Shown: positions 1 through 7,342, counted from the first letter of the stretch. The stretch is DNA of 8,265 nt from Bdellovibrio sp. (GCA_016213345.1 JACRAO010000019.1:1-8265); one strand, 5' to 3'. Numbers and translations are program-made. Notes: generated by a model not told the origin, from the letters alone.

Positions 1-130
1 AACTTAAACTAATTAGCTTGTTAACTTGAGATTTACAATCAGGGCATTCTTGAAGTGGAGGATCAGAAAATTTCTGCATAATTTCATGTACTTTCTTACA
101 TGTCAGACACTCATACTCATACACAGGCAT
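1..130 (-). CDS. FmdB-family zinc-ribbon protein, partial (N-terminal 43 residues)
   Basis: The reverse strand from 130 reads MPVYEYECLTCKKVHEIMQK and continues to the window edge without a stop. This is the start of the small FmdB / Zn_ribbon_8 family, recognised by MPxYEYxCxxC, a spacer containing SDPP, and a second CPxC pair followed by a V-x-K-L-I-S stretch. The four presumed zinc ligands are Cys8, Cys11, Cys29 and Cys32. Members are usually about 70-110 residues with a low-complexity tail, so the C-terminal part lies outside the window. The family is often called a putative regulatory protein after FmdB of methylotrophs, but its molecular role is not established and I assign none. The start is well supported: AGAGGAG lies 9 bases upstream of ATG. 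The gene is co-directional with ppdK and begins 70 bases after its stop, so it may be the third gene of that transcript or have its own promoter. Confidence 0.88.
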   Translation of the reverse strand, partial: MPVYEYECLTCKKVHEIMQKFSDPPLQECPDCKSQVNKLISLS

Positions 131-139
131 TGCTTAAGG

Positions 140-146
140 CTCCTCT
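140..146 (-). promoter_or_regulatory. Shine-Dalgarno site of the FmdB-family gene
   Basis: AGAGGAG on the minus strand sits 9 bases before the ATG at 130 and fixes that start. A CTCT-N6-AGAG inverted repeat (about 143-156) includes part of this site, but a 4-bp stem is too weak to claim regulation. Confidence 0.7.
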
Positions 147-200
147 ACTATAAGAGATGTGTACTAGTCTATTTTTGTCAAGTCACATGAAAATAAAGAA

Positions 201-3074
201 TTATCTTTTTCTCTTAATTTTTGTTGTCTTAGTGTGTTCTTTTTTTGTTTTAATAGCCGCTTGTGCTGCTGCGAGCCTGGCTATTGGTACCCTGAATGGT
301 GAGCAACTGACATAGTCCAATCCAAGCTTGTGACAAAACTCAACCGAAGCCGGTTCTCCACCGTGTTCCCCACAAATGCCGATTTTTAATGCTGGAGCAC
401 TTTGTCTGCCATCATGGATTGCGATGTCCATAAGCCTTCCAACTCCAAAAGGATCAAGAGTCGCAAAAGGATCTTTTTCATAGATTTTTGCGTCTATATA
501 ATCTTTTAAAAACATTCCCGAATCATCTCTTGATAATCCATAAGTTGTCTGAGTTAAATCATTAGTACCAAAACTAAAAAAATCAGCATAACAAGCAATT
601 TCTTTTGCTGTAACGGCGGCTCGTGGTAATTCAATCATTGTACCTATGAGATAATCAATCTGTAATTTTTTTCCTACTTTCATGGAATGCTGATTCAAAG
701 TTTTTTCAATTTCGGTTTCACAATACTCTCTAACAAATTTCAATTCTCTAAAATCACCTACAAGCGGGATCATAATCTCCGGAGTGATTTTAAATCCTTC
801 TTCTAGCACCAACTCGCACACGGCTTCCATAATTGCACGAACTTGAGTTTTATAAATCTCAGGATAACTAATACCCAATCGACATCCTCTGTGACCTAAC
901 ATTGGGTTAAATTCATGCAGTGATTCTGCTTTTCGTTTTAGTCTTTCATACGACACTTCGATTTTTGCTGCTAATTCCCTTAGCTCCTCATCTTTTTGTG
1001 GTATAAATTCGTGCAGTGGAGGATCTAAAAGGCGAATTGTAACCGGCAGTCCTTTCATCTCCCTAAAAATGCCTTTAAAGTCACTCTTTTGCATTGGTAA
1101 AATTTTTGCTAACGCTCGTTCCCTGCCTTCGATTCCTTCAGCCAGAATCATCTCTCTAACAGCATCAATGCGATCTGTTTCAAAAAACATATGCTCCGTT
1201 CGGCAAAGCCCGATTCCTTCAGCCCCAAACCTTCTTGCTGTTTTAGCATCTAGCGGAGTATCCGCATTGGCTCTAACGCCCATTGTTCTATATAGATCCA
1301 CCCAGTTCATGAGTTCTTGAAAATACTTGTTCATGGTAGCGGCTATTGTAGGGACCGTGCCCTCGATAACTTCGCCGGTGCTCCCGTCCAATGTTATGTT
1401 ATCTCCCTCATTAAAGGTCTGGGAGCCTACAGTCATTTCTTTCCTGTCGTAGCTAATTTTAATTGAACCGCATCCCGACACACAACATTTGCCCATGCCT
1501 CTTGCAACCACGGCAGCATGCGAGGTCATACCACCTCGTGCCGTCAAAATTCCTTCTGCTACGCTCATGCCATGTATATCTTCTGGTGAGGTTTCAATGC
1601 GAACCAAAATTACTTTCCGTCCTAAATCTTTAGCCCATTTTTCGGCAGTATCAGGATCAAAAACAATTTGTCCACTTACCGCACCCGGTGATGCTGGTAA
1701 GCCCTTACATAAGACATGCTTTTGTGCTTTGGGATCTAAACATGGGTGCAAGAGCTGGTCCAATTGTTCTGGCTGAATCCTCAAAAGCGCTTCGTCTTTG
1801 GTGATAAGTTTTTCTGTAATCATGTCGGTAGCGATCTTAAGAGCTGCTAGAGCAGTTCTTTTCCCGGTTCTTGTTTGAAGCATGTAAAGTTTGCTGCGTT
1901 CGATAGTAAACTCTACATCTTGCATGTCCCTATAGTGTTTTTCTAGTTTTTGATACACTCCAACTAATTCCTTGTATGCCTTAGGCATTATTTGCTCGAG
2001 TGTTGTAAAATTATCATTAGGAGAACTTTGTTTAGATGCCTCATTAATTGGTTGGGGTGTGCGAATTCCAGCCACAACATCTTCGCCCTGGGCATTTGTT
2101 AAATATTCTCCAAAAAACTTTTTTTCTCCAGTTGACGGATCACGTGTAAAAGCTACACCAGTAGCACAATCATCACCCATGTTCCCAAAGACCATTGCTT
2201 GTATATTGACAGCAGTGCCCCAGCTTTCAGGGATTTCGTGGATTTTTCGATACGTGATTGCTCTAGGACTCATCCACGAACCAAACACTGCACCAATGGC
2301 ACCCCAAAGCTGATCCCATGGGTTTTCAGGAAAAATTTTGCCCTGTGTTCTAACTAGTTGTTTGTATTGTTTAACAAGTTCTTGCAAATCTTCTACAGAA
2401 AGTGCCGTATCTGACTCAACCCTGCGAGCTTGTTTTAAAGTATCTAGTATTGCTTCGAAGTGGTTTGAGTGAATACCCAGCACAACGTCAGAATACATGC
2501 TAACAAAACGGCGATAACTGTCGTAGCTAAAGCGCTGGTCTTTAGATTCGTCAATAAGCCCCTGTATGGTTTCGTCATTTAGTCCTAAATTCAAAACAGT
2601 ATCCATCATGCCCGGCATAGACGCTCTGGCGCCAGATCTAACCGAAACTAGTAGAGGACTTTTGTGGCCGCCAAATTTTCGATTCATTAGTTTTTCGACT
2701 CTGTTTAAAGCCACTTTTACCTGCTGTTCTAAATTTTTTGGATAAGTTTTTTCTGTTTTGTAATAAAACTCACAAACTACTGTTGTAATTGTAAAGCCCG
2801 GAGGAACTGGGAGTCCAAGTTTAGTCATGCCATGTAGATTGGCTCCTTTTCCACCTAAAAGGGCCTTCATGGCTTCGTTACCATCAGCTTTTTTGCCACC
2901 AAAAAAATAAACTAATTTACCAGATAAAGCTTTTATTAAAACTGAGTCTTTTTTAGTTTCCCCAGTTTTTAATTTTTTCTTCAATAATGTAGGCGAGGTT
3001 TTCAGCCGGGAATCGTTCTTGGACCATGTTGTCTCTGTACCGGAGGGTGACTGTGTGATTTGTGAGTGTGTCAT
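201..3074 (-). CDS. ppdK: Pyruvate, phosphate dikinase
   Basis: PPDK interconverts pyruvate + ATP + Pi and PEP + AMP + PPi in the cytoplasm, serving PPi-linked glycolysis or gluconeogenesis. All three domains are present. The N-terminal ATP-grasp region starts with VYFFGG (55-60) and GGKGANL (74-80) and holds the SVRSGARASMPGMMD stretch (144-158). The phosphohistidine domain carries GGMTSHAAVVARGMG, with catalytic His519 and, two residues earlier, Thr517, the position phosphorylated by the PPDK regulatory protein where that exists. The C-terminal PEP/pyruvate barrel has GLCRTEHMFF (622-631), NPMLGHRGCR (723-732), SFGTNDLTQ (834-842) and active-site Cys901 in GICGEHGG. At 957 residues it is longer than the usual roughly 870-890 because of about 52 extra N-terminal residues and a basic C-terminal tail (942-957, KTKKEHTKTTKIKRKR). 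The ATG at 3074 lies inside glyS with GGAG 12 bases upstream. No in-frame ATG or GTG lies between it and the conserved core, so I keep it, but this start is the least certain part of the call. Confidence 0.96.
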   Translation of the reverse strand: MTHSQITQSPSGTETTWSKNDSRLKTSPTLLKKKLKTGETKKDSVLIKALSGKLVYFFGGKKADGNEAMKALLGGKGANLHGMTKLGLPVPPGFTITTVVCEFYYKTEKTYPKNLEQQVKVALNRVEKLMNRKFGGHKSPLLVSVRSGARASMPGMMDTVLNLGLNDETIQGLIDESKDQRFSYDSYRRFVSMYSDVVLGIHSNHFEAILDTLKQARRVESDTALSVEDLQELVKQYKQLVRTQGKIFPENPWDQLWGAIGAVFGSWMSPRAITYRKIHEIPESWGTAVNIQAMVFGNMGDDCATGVAFTRDPSTGEKKFFGEYLTNAQGEDVVAGIRTPQPINEASKQSSPNDNFTTLEQIMPKAYKELVGVYQKLEKHYRDMQDVEFTIERSKLYMLQTRTGKRTALAALKIATDMITEKLITKDEALLRIQPEQLDQLLHPCLDPKAQKHVLCKGLPASPGAVSGQIVFDPDTAEKWAKDLGRKVILVRIETSPEDIHGMSVAEGILTARGGMTSHAAVVARGMGKCCVSGCGSIKISYDRKEMTVGSQTFNEGDNITLDGSTGEVIEGTVPTIAATMNKYFQELMNWVDLYRTMGVRANADTPLDAKTARRFGAEGIGLCRTEHMFFETDRIDAVREMILAEGIEGRERALAKILPMQKSDFKGIFREMKGLPVTIRLLDPPLHEFIPQKDEELRELAAKIEVSYERLKRKAESLHEFNPMLGHRGCRLGISYPEIYKTQVRAIMEAVCELVLEEGFKITPEIMIPLVGDFRELKFVREYCETEIEKTLNQHSMKVGKKLQIDYLIGTMIELPRAAVTAKEIACYADFFSFGTNDLTQTTYGLSRDDSGMFLKDYIDAKIYEKDPFATLDPFGVGRLMDIAIHDGRQSAPALKIGICGEHGGEPASVEFCHKLGLDYVSCSPFRVPIARLAAAQAAIKTKKEHTKTTKIKRKR

Positions 3075-4263
3075 AATCTATAGTTACTCCAAATGGGGTA
3101 CCGATTTCATCTTGGCGACGGTATCGTTTACCAATTGATCCCGCAGTATCGGTAGTTACACGGAATCGCTTTTTTAATTCGCCATAAATCCTATTTGAAT
3201 ATTCGCAGAGTTCTGCCTTTTTCATCAAGGGAAAAATACCAACTTTATAAGGTGCCAGTATTGGATGCAGCGCTAACCATACGCGTTCTCCATCAAAACG
3301 ATAGGCGTCAGATAATACGACAAGTGCAGTCCGATCACAACCGGCAGAAGTTTCAATAATGTATGGAATATATCGTTCTTTGGTTTCTTCATCAAAATAT
3401 TCTAATTTTTTACCACTAAATTTTTGGTGCCGCGACAAATCAAAGTCAGTTCTGTTGTGTATTCCCTCAAGCTCTTGCCAACCGAACGGAAACTCATACT
3501 CAATATCAAAAGCTGCTTTTGCATAGTGTGCAAGTTCTCCTGGTCCGTGTGCATGAAACTGTAACTTGTTTTTTCTGATTCCAATGCCGCAGTGCCATTG
3601 AAAACGCAGTTCTTTCCATTTTTCAAATTGCTCAGTATCAGTTCCTGGTTTTACAAAAAATTGCATTTCCATTTGTTCAAACTCTCGGGTCCTAAAAATA
3701 AAATTACCTGGCGTTATTTCGTTTCTAAACGCTTTGCCGATTTGTGCTATTCCAAAGGGGATTTTTTGTCTTGCCGATTGCAATATATTGATAAAATTTA
3801 CGTAAATTCCCTGAGCCGTTTCGGGTCTTAGGTAGATAGCAGCGGCTTGATCTTCTATTGGCCCCATAAAAGTTTTAAACATGAGATTAAAAAGCCTGGA
3901 CTCAGTTAGTTCTCCTCCGCACTCTGGGCATTTTTTTGCTGATGGTTCTAGTTTGTCAGCTCTAAAACGCGTTTTGCATTTTTTGCAATCCACCAGTGGA
4001 TCCACAAATCCGTCTACGTGACCAGAAGCTTCCCAGACTTTTGGGTGCATAAGAATGGCGGCGTCTATTCCCTCAATGTCTTCGCGGTCTGTCATGCTGC
4101 GCCACCAGAGTTCTTTGATTGTTCTTTTTAGTTCAACACCCAGTGGACCGTAATCCCAGCAGGCATTGATGCCACCATAAATTTCGCTAGAAGGAAAAAT
4201 AAACCCCCTGCGTTTACACAGAGAAACAAGATCATTTGTGTCTTTTAAATCTTGAGTGTTCAT
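2953..4263 (-). CDS. glyS: Glycyl-tRNA synthetase, single-chain (alpha2) type
   Basis: This class II synthetase charges tRNA-Gly with glycine using ATP. The N-terminus has the alpha2 GlyRS signature SLCKRRGFIFPSSEIYGG (14-31) followed by WDYGPLG (36-42). A zinc-ribbon insertion has Cys93/Cys96 and Cys112/Cys115. Motif 2 lies at about 171-203, with FRNEI (179-183) and the REFEQMEMQFF stretch. Motif 3 lies at about 303-321 (ETSAGCDRTALVV, with Arg311). The anticodon-binding domain starts near 328 (WLALHPILAPYKVGIFPL) and runs to the end. The length of 436 is near the compact end for the family and nothing essential is visibly missing. It is a single-chain enzyme, unrelated in layout to the GlyQ/GlyS alpha2beta2 form. 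The start is chosen by homology: the ATG at 4263 gives a normal N-terminus, but there is no Shine-Dalgarno sequence, and candidate -10 boxes lie so close that the message may be nearly leaderless. Its last 122 bases overlap ppdK in another frame. Confidence 0.96.
   Translation of the reverse strand: MNTQDLKDTNDLVSLCKRRGFIFPSSEIYGGINACWDYGPLGVELKRTIKELWWRSMTDREDIEGIDAAILMHPKVWEASGHVDGFVDPLVDCKKCKTRFRADKLEPSAKKCPECGGELTESRLFNLMFKTFMGPIEDQAAAIYLRPETAQGIYVNFINILQSARQKIPFGIAQIGKAFRNEITPGNFIFRTREFEQMEMQFFVKPGTDTEQFEKWKELRFQWHCGIGIRKNKLQFHAHGPGELAHYAKAAFDIEYEFPFGWQELEGIHNRTDFDLSRHQKFSGKKLEYFDEETKERYIPYIIETSAGCDRTALVVLSDAYRFDGERVWLALHPILAPYKVGIFPLMKKAELCEYSNRIYGELKKRFRVTTDTAGSIGKRYRRQDEIGTPFGVTIDYDTLTNHTVTLRYRDNMVQERFPAENLAYIIEEKIKNWGN
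3087..3090 (-). promoter_or_regulatory. Candidate Shine-Dalgarno site for ppdK inside glyS
   Basis: GGAG on the minus strand lies 12 bases before the ppdK ATG at 3074, within the glyS coding sequence. The spacing is on the long side. It matters because it is the only support, apart from frame openness, for initiating ppdK inside glyS. Translation of glyS through this point would make translational coupling natural. Confidence 0.4.
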
Positions 4264-4279
4264 TTTAACACTGTATATT
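4252..4279 (+). promoter_or_regulatory. Candidate promoter for the rightward gene group
   Basis: TTGAGT (4252-4257) and TATATT (4274-4279) are separated by 16 bases, with 4/6 and 5/6 matches to sigma-70 consensus. Transcription would begin near 4286, right at the Shine-Dalgarno site AAGAGG (4286-4291), which lies 7 bases before the ATG at 4299. The -35 box lies within the first codons of the divergent glyS gene. This is a consensus match only, in AT-rich DNA. Confidence 0.4.
4255..4272. repeat. Inverted repeat in the divergent promoter region
   Basis: AGTGTT (4255-4260) and AACACT (4267-4272) form a perfect 6-bp inverted repeat with a 6-base centre containing CATTTT. It overlaps the glyS start codon and lies between the proposed -35 and -10 boxes of the rightward promoter. 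The placement would suit an operator or a small hairpin at the glyS start. A 6-bp repeat is short enough to arise by chance. Confidence 0.4.
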
Positions 4280-4280
4280 A

Positions 4281-4286
4281 ATCATA
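4281..4286 (-). promoter_or_regulatory. Possible -10 box for glyS-ppdK
   Basis: TATGAT (5 of 6 matches to TATAAT) on the minus strand would start transcription about 10 bases before the glyS ATG. No good -35 is seen at the proper distance. A second weak option is TTGCGC-17-TACAGT, ending 6 bases before the ATG. Either would give a very short leader, matching the lack of a Shine-Dalgarno sequence. Sigma-70-like consensus is assumed. Confidence 0.3.
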
Positions 4287-4298
4287 AGAGGTGCGCAA

Positions 4299-5867
4299 AT
4301 GAAAGGATTTTTGTATTTTGTAAAGTCTGTTGCTGTTTTTTTGTTTTTCGTTACTTTAGCTGATGCAAAAGACCTGCGTTTGAGACTAACTTCTGATCCA
4401 GTTACGCTAGATTGGAATTTAGCCAGAAGCTCGCATGAAACACACATCATAATGAATTTCATGGAAGGCTTGGTAGAGGTGGGACAAGATCTAAACCCCA
4501 TCCCTGCTCTTGCGCTTAAGTGGGAAATTTCATCTGATAATAAAATATATACTTTTCATATTCGGCCTAATGTGGTTTGGTCTGACGGAAAAAAACTTAG
4601 CGCATCTGATTTTAAAAATTCGTGGTTAAGATTGCTTGATCCTAAAAGTAAGTCAAATTATGCAAACTTTTTATTTGATATTGAAAATGCAGAAGAGTTT
4701 TATAAAGGAAAGATAAAAAATCCAGATCAAGTTGGTATTCGTGCTAAGAGTGATTTATTGTTGGAAGTAAGACTGAAAAATCCAGTTCATTATTTTTTGT
4801 ATTTGCCTTCTTTTTGGGTAACTTTTCCTATTCGTTTGGATGTTATAAAAAAATATGGGAAAAACTGGTTTTTGCCCGGGCATGTAGTAACTTTGGGTCC
4901 ATATTTGCTGGACGGTTGGGAAAAAAATAAATTTATATTGCTTAAAAAAAATTCTCTATATTATCGATCTGAGGTTTTTAATGCTAATACACCAGAAAAA
5001 GTGACATTTATGATCGAACCAGATGATCAAAAAGCAAGGACTTTATTTGAACAATCAAAGGTAGATGTGTTTTTAGATGCAACCACGCAGGATTTGATAA
5101 ATAAAAATCCTAAAACAAAGATTTTGCAGTTTCCGTATTTGGCAACTTATTACTTGGGCTTTCAGGTTGGTGTTGGGCCAATAAAAGATTTAGATGTAAG
5201 AAAGGCCATTGCTTGTTCGATAGATACGCATCAAATTCCATCTATATTGCAAGGAGGGCAAATCGAAGCAACAGGGTGGATTCCACAAGAATTATTGGCA
5301 GAGTTACAAGGAAATAGAATGCCCTTAAATTGTACATTATTTGATGCTAAGGCAAGTCTATCTAAGGCTGGGTATCCTGAGGGCAAGGGGTTTCCTGTCT
5401 TAAATTTATTTATAGAAAAATTTGATGGTGCCAGTTTGTTAGCACAGGAAATTCAAAAAAGCTTAAAAGAAAAACTTGGTATTAAAATTCAGACTCAAAT
5501 CACAACTCAGACTAAATTTTTGAAAGCAACTAGGTCAAATCAGGCTGGGCTTTTTATTACACATTGGGGTGCTGATTTTCCTGATCCGGCTAATTTTTTT
5601 GAGTTATTTTTGTCTGACAACAACGCCAATCTTACGTTTTGGAAAAAACAAGAGTATGACCAGAAAGTGAAAGCAGCAAGACAAACGTTGCAGCAAAAAG
5701 AACGGTTTGTTTTATTTGATGAGGCAGAAAAAATTCTTATTCAAAAAGAGTTTGTAATTTTGCCTTTATTTTATAGAAAAAATACGGTTTTAGTTCATGA
5801 CCATATCAAATCCTTTAGTGTGACCCCTCTTAATTATTTATTTTTTAAGAATGTAGTTTTGAATTAA
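4299..5867 (+). CDS. Periplasmic oligopeptide-binding protein, SBP family 5 (OppA/DppA-like)
   Basis: The product is a secreted solute-binding protein of the SBP_bac_5 family, which normally delivers peptides (less often nickel, haem or sugars) to an ABC importer. Residues 1-23 form a signal peptide: Lys2 and Lys9, a hydrophobic core (VAVFLFFVTL), and a likely signal peptidase I cut after ADA before Lys24. There is no lipobox Cys, so the mature protein should be soluble in the periplasm. Family hallmarks are PVTLDWN (34-40), the YTFHIRPNVVWSDGKKL stretch followed by SASDF (84-105), DVRKAIACSID (299-309), and HWGADFPDPANFFELF (422-437) with the downstream YDQKVKAAR (453-461). The length of 522 is normal for the family. 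AAGAGG lies 7 bases before the ATG. No permease or ATPase gene follows; the next gene, 17 bases on, is a glycosyltransferase. The ligand cannot be told from the sequence. The family call is firm; a transport role is inferred. Confidence 0.92.
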   Translation: MKGFLYFVKSVAVFLFFVTLADAKDLRLRLTSDPVTLDWNLARSSHETHIIMNFMEGLVEVGQDLNPIPALALKWEISSDNKIYTFHIRPNVVWSDGKKLSASDFKNSWLRLLDPKSKSNYANFLFDIENAEEFYKGKIKNPDQVGIRAKSDLLLEVRLKNPVHYFLYLPSFWVTFPIRLDVIKKYGKNWFLPGHVVTLGPYLLDGWEKNKFILLKKNSLYYRSEVFNANTPEKVTFMIEPDDQKARTLFEQSKVDVFLDATTQDLINKNPKTKILQFPYLATYYLGFQVGVGPIKDLDVRKAIACSIDTHQIPSILQGGQIEATGWIPQELLAELQGNRMPLNCTLFDAKASLSKAGYPEGKGFPVLNLFIEKFDGASLLAQEIQKSLKEKLGIKIQTQITTQTKFLKATRSNQAGLFITHWGADFPDPANFFELFLSDNNANLTFWKKQEYDQKVKAARQTLQQKERFVLFDEAEKILIQKEFVILPLFYRKNTVLVHDHIKSFSVTPLNYLFFKNVVLN

Positions 5868-5870
5868 TAT

Positions 5871-5874
5871 GGAG
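5871..5874 (+). promoter_or_regulatory. Shine-Dalgarno site of the membrane glycosyltransferase gene
   Basis: GGAG lies 10 bases before the ATG at 5885, in the 17-base gap after the binding-protein stop. The closer AGG at 5879-5881 is only 3 bases away and too near to serve. Confidence 0.5.
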
Positions 5875-5884
5875 CAATAGGTAT

Positions 5885-7306
5885 ATGTCAACAAAAATGT
5901 GGGTTATCATATTTCCGATATTGTTTTGGGCTATTCTTTTTTATTTTGGGTTTCCACCGCCAAATATTGACGATCTTTTTTTTACAGGCACCGCTATTCA
6001 ACTTGTTAAAGACGGTAGATTTTTCAATCCACTACTTAGTAACTGGACTCCATTTGCAAAAGAAGCATTTTTCTTTCAGCCCCCGTTTCATTCTTGTGTG
6101 CTTGCACTATGGCTATATGTTTTTGGCATTAGCACTAAGAGCATCTTGGCTTTTCAGGCAGTTTGCTATTCTGTCATTTCTGTTTTTTCAGGATTATTGT
6201 TAAATCATTTCCAGTTCAAAAGAGTGTTAATTTATTGCAGTACTATTTTTTTATTTGGTTGGATGATCAACCGTGGATTTCGGCAAGATGGGCTTGGATT
6301 TGCTTTCTTGGCAGTAGGACTTTGGTTTTTAATTAAAGACACATATCTCCGATACTTTGCCGGATTTTCATTTTTAGGAGGAGCTCTATTGACGGCTCCG
6401 CTGACAATCGCGTATGCACTGCCATTGTGCTTAATATTACTTTATAAAAACATGTCTCTTATGAAAAAAAAGACTAAATTTCATTATCTTCAAAAAAGAT
6501 TTGGCTGTTTTATTTTGGCTGTTTTTTTTGTTTTAATTTTATTTTCGCTTTCTGTTGATTTTAGGGTGAGTAAGTTTTTAGATATTTTTTTCTGGCATGC
6601 TTCAACCAGAAAAGTACAAGTGACACAGATGGGTTCATTTTTTATTTACTTAATTACGCATGGCAAGGATCTTTTTATTTTAGGTCAAGGGTATATTTTA
6701 TTGGGAGTACTCTTGTTTACTTTCTTTTTTAAAATTAATAAAATCGAAGAAAAAGTGAAAATTTTAGGTATGGGTCTGCTTGTGGGTCTAATTCTTCATA
6801 TATTTTTCTATTTGGACGTTCTCTACGGAGCGCTTTTTTTCTTTGCCTGGTTAACCAATGCGCTTTTTTTAATATATTTACCGTTTAGTAAAAAAATAAA
6901 ACGATGGTTAGTGATTTATGCTGTTTTTGCTTTTTTATCCACTCAAAGCACCATGATTGTGTCATGGGTGGGAAAGGTTCCAGACCCAGATCCAAAAATA
7001 TTTCAGACAATCAAAGCTCAGGCGTTAGAAATAAAAGATAAAAAACTAGTGATTGACGAAATCGTAGGACGATATGTTTTTGATTTCAGATTTCCAGAAA
7101 ATACAGTTAATTGGAATTTTCTTGGACCCGCGCCGCGTCATTGGCCCACTAGTATAAGTCAAAAAACGTCTGATTCTGTCTGGATTATTGCAAAAGCAAA
7201 GTCCTTAGTTTGTGACGGACTGCCCAATGTTTCACTTGTGCATTTATTTGGTCGAACATTCGGTTCAATTGCTGCGGAGCCAAAGGAAATTCTTTTTATT
7301 AAATAA
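5885..7306 (+). CDS. Polytopic membrane glycosyltransferase, GT-C fold (PMT_2/ArnT-like)
   Basis: This 473-residue inner-membrane protein probably transfers a sugar from a polyprenyl-phosphate donor to an envelope glycan, lipid or protein on the periplasmic side. Several features point to the GT-C superfamily. A first membrane helix (about 5-23) is followed by a loop with acidic NIDD (27-30), the position of the catalytic Asp/Glu in these enzymes. Next come QPPFH (65-69) before the ALWLYVFGIS segment (74-83), and NRGFRQDGLGFAF (129-141), which resembles the family's R-x-D region. I count roughly ten hydrophobic segments, near 5-23, 70-82, 86-106, 113-128, 136-150, 158-187, 206-223, 265-282, 292-333 (probably two) and 341-361. 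A soluble tail of about 110 residues follows. Donor and acceptor cannot be inferred. The gene is T-rich with low G+C. It sits 17 bases after the binding-protein gene and 41 bases before the epimerase. It could instead be an uncharacterised GT39/GT83-like protein without a known substrate. Confidence 0.75.
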   Translation: MSTKMWVIIFPILFWAILFYFGFPPPNIDDLFFTGTAIQLVKDGRFFNPLLSNWTPFAKEAFFFQPPFHSCVLALWLYVFGISTKSILAFQAVCYSVISVFSGLLLNHFQFKRVLIYCSTIFLFGWMINRGFRQDGLGFAFLAVGLWFLIKDTYLRYFAGFSFLGGALLTAPLTIAYALPLCLILLYKNMSLMKKKTKFHYLQKRFGCFILAVFFVLILFSLSVDFRVSKFLDIFFWHASTRKVQVTQMGSFFIYLITHGKDLFILGQGYILLGVLLFTFFFKINKIEEKVKILGMGLLVGLILHIFFYLDVLYGALFFFAWLTNALFLIYLPFSKKIKRWLVIYAVFAFLSTQSTMIVSWVGKVPDPDPKIFQTIKAQALEIKDKKLVIDEIVGRYVFDFRFPENTVNWNFLGPAPRHWPTSISQKTSDSVWIIAKAKSLVCDGLPNVSLVHLFGRTFGSIAAEPKEILFIK

Positions 7307-7334
7307 CGCAACTAGTAAATCCCGATGTCTTTTT

Positions 7335-7342
7335 AGAGGGAG
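7335..7342 (+). promoter_or_regulatory. Shine-Dalgarno site of the epimerase gene
   Basis: AGAGGGAG ends 5 bases before the ATG at 7348, with its GAGG core 8 bases away. It confirms the start, which is immediately followed by the Rossmann strand VVIITGSSGLIG. Confidence 0.65.

Noticed and set aside
147..181. Promoter for the FmdB-family gene (minus-strand TTGACA at 176-181 with TATAGT at 147-152)
   Set aside because: The -35 box is perfect, but the spacing to TATAGT is 23 bases, too long for a sigma-70 promoter, and the sequence at 17 bases (ATCTCT) is a poor -10.
131..200. Terminator between ppdK and the FmdB-family gene
   Set aside because: No GC-rich hairpin followed by a T run is visible; only a 4-bp CTCT/AGAG stem is present.
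1069..2313. Open frames on the plus strand opposite ppdK (1069-1320, 1489-1776, 1972-2313)
   Set aside because: They are antisense to strongly conserved PPDK sequence, have no recognisable domains, and are explained by codon bias on the opposite strand.
2953..2990. Programmed frameshift making a GlyRS-PPDK fusion
   Set aside because: Reaching the ppdK frame needs a +1 shift. The A-rich stretch near the glyS stop resembles -1 slippery sequence at best, and there is no supporting structure; separate initiation is simpler.
3402..3831. Short open frames within glyS (3402-3626 minus, 3592-3831 plus)
   Set aside because: They lie wholly inside conserved GlyRS sequence in other frames and resemble no known protein.
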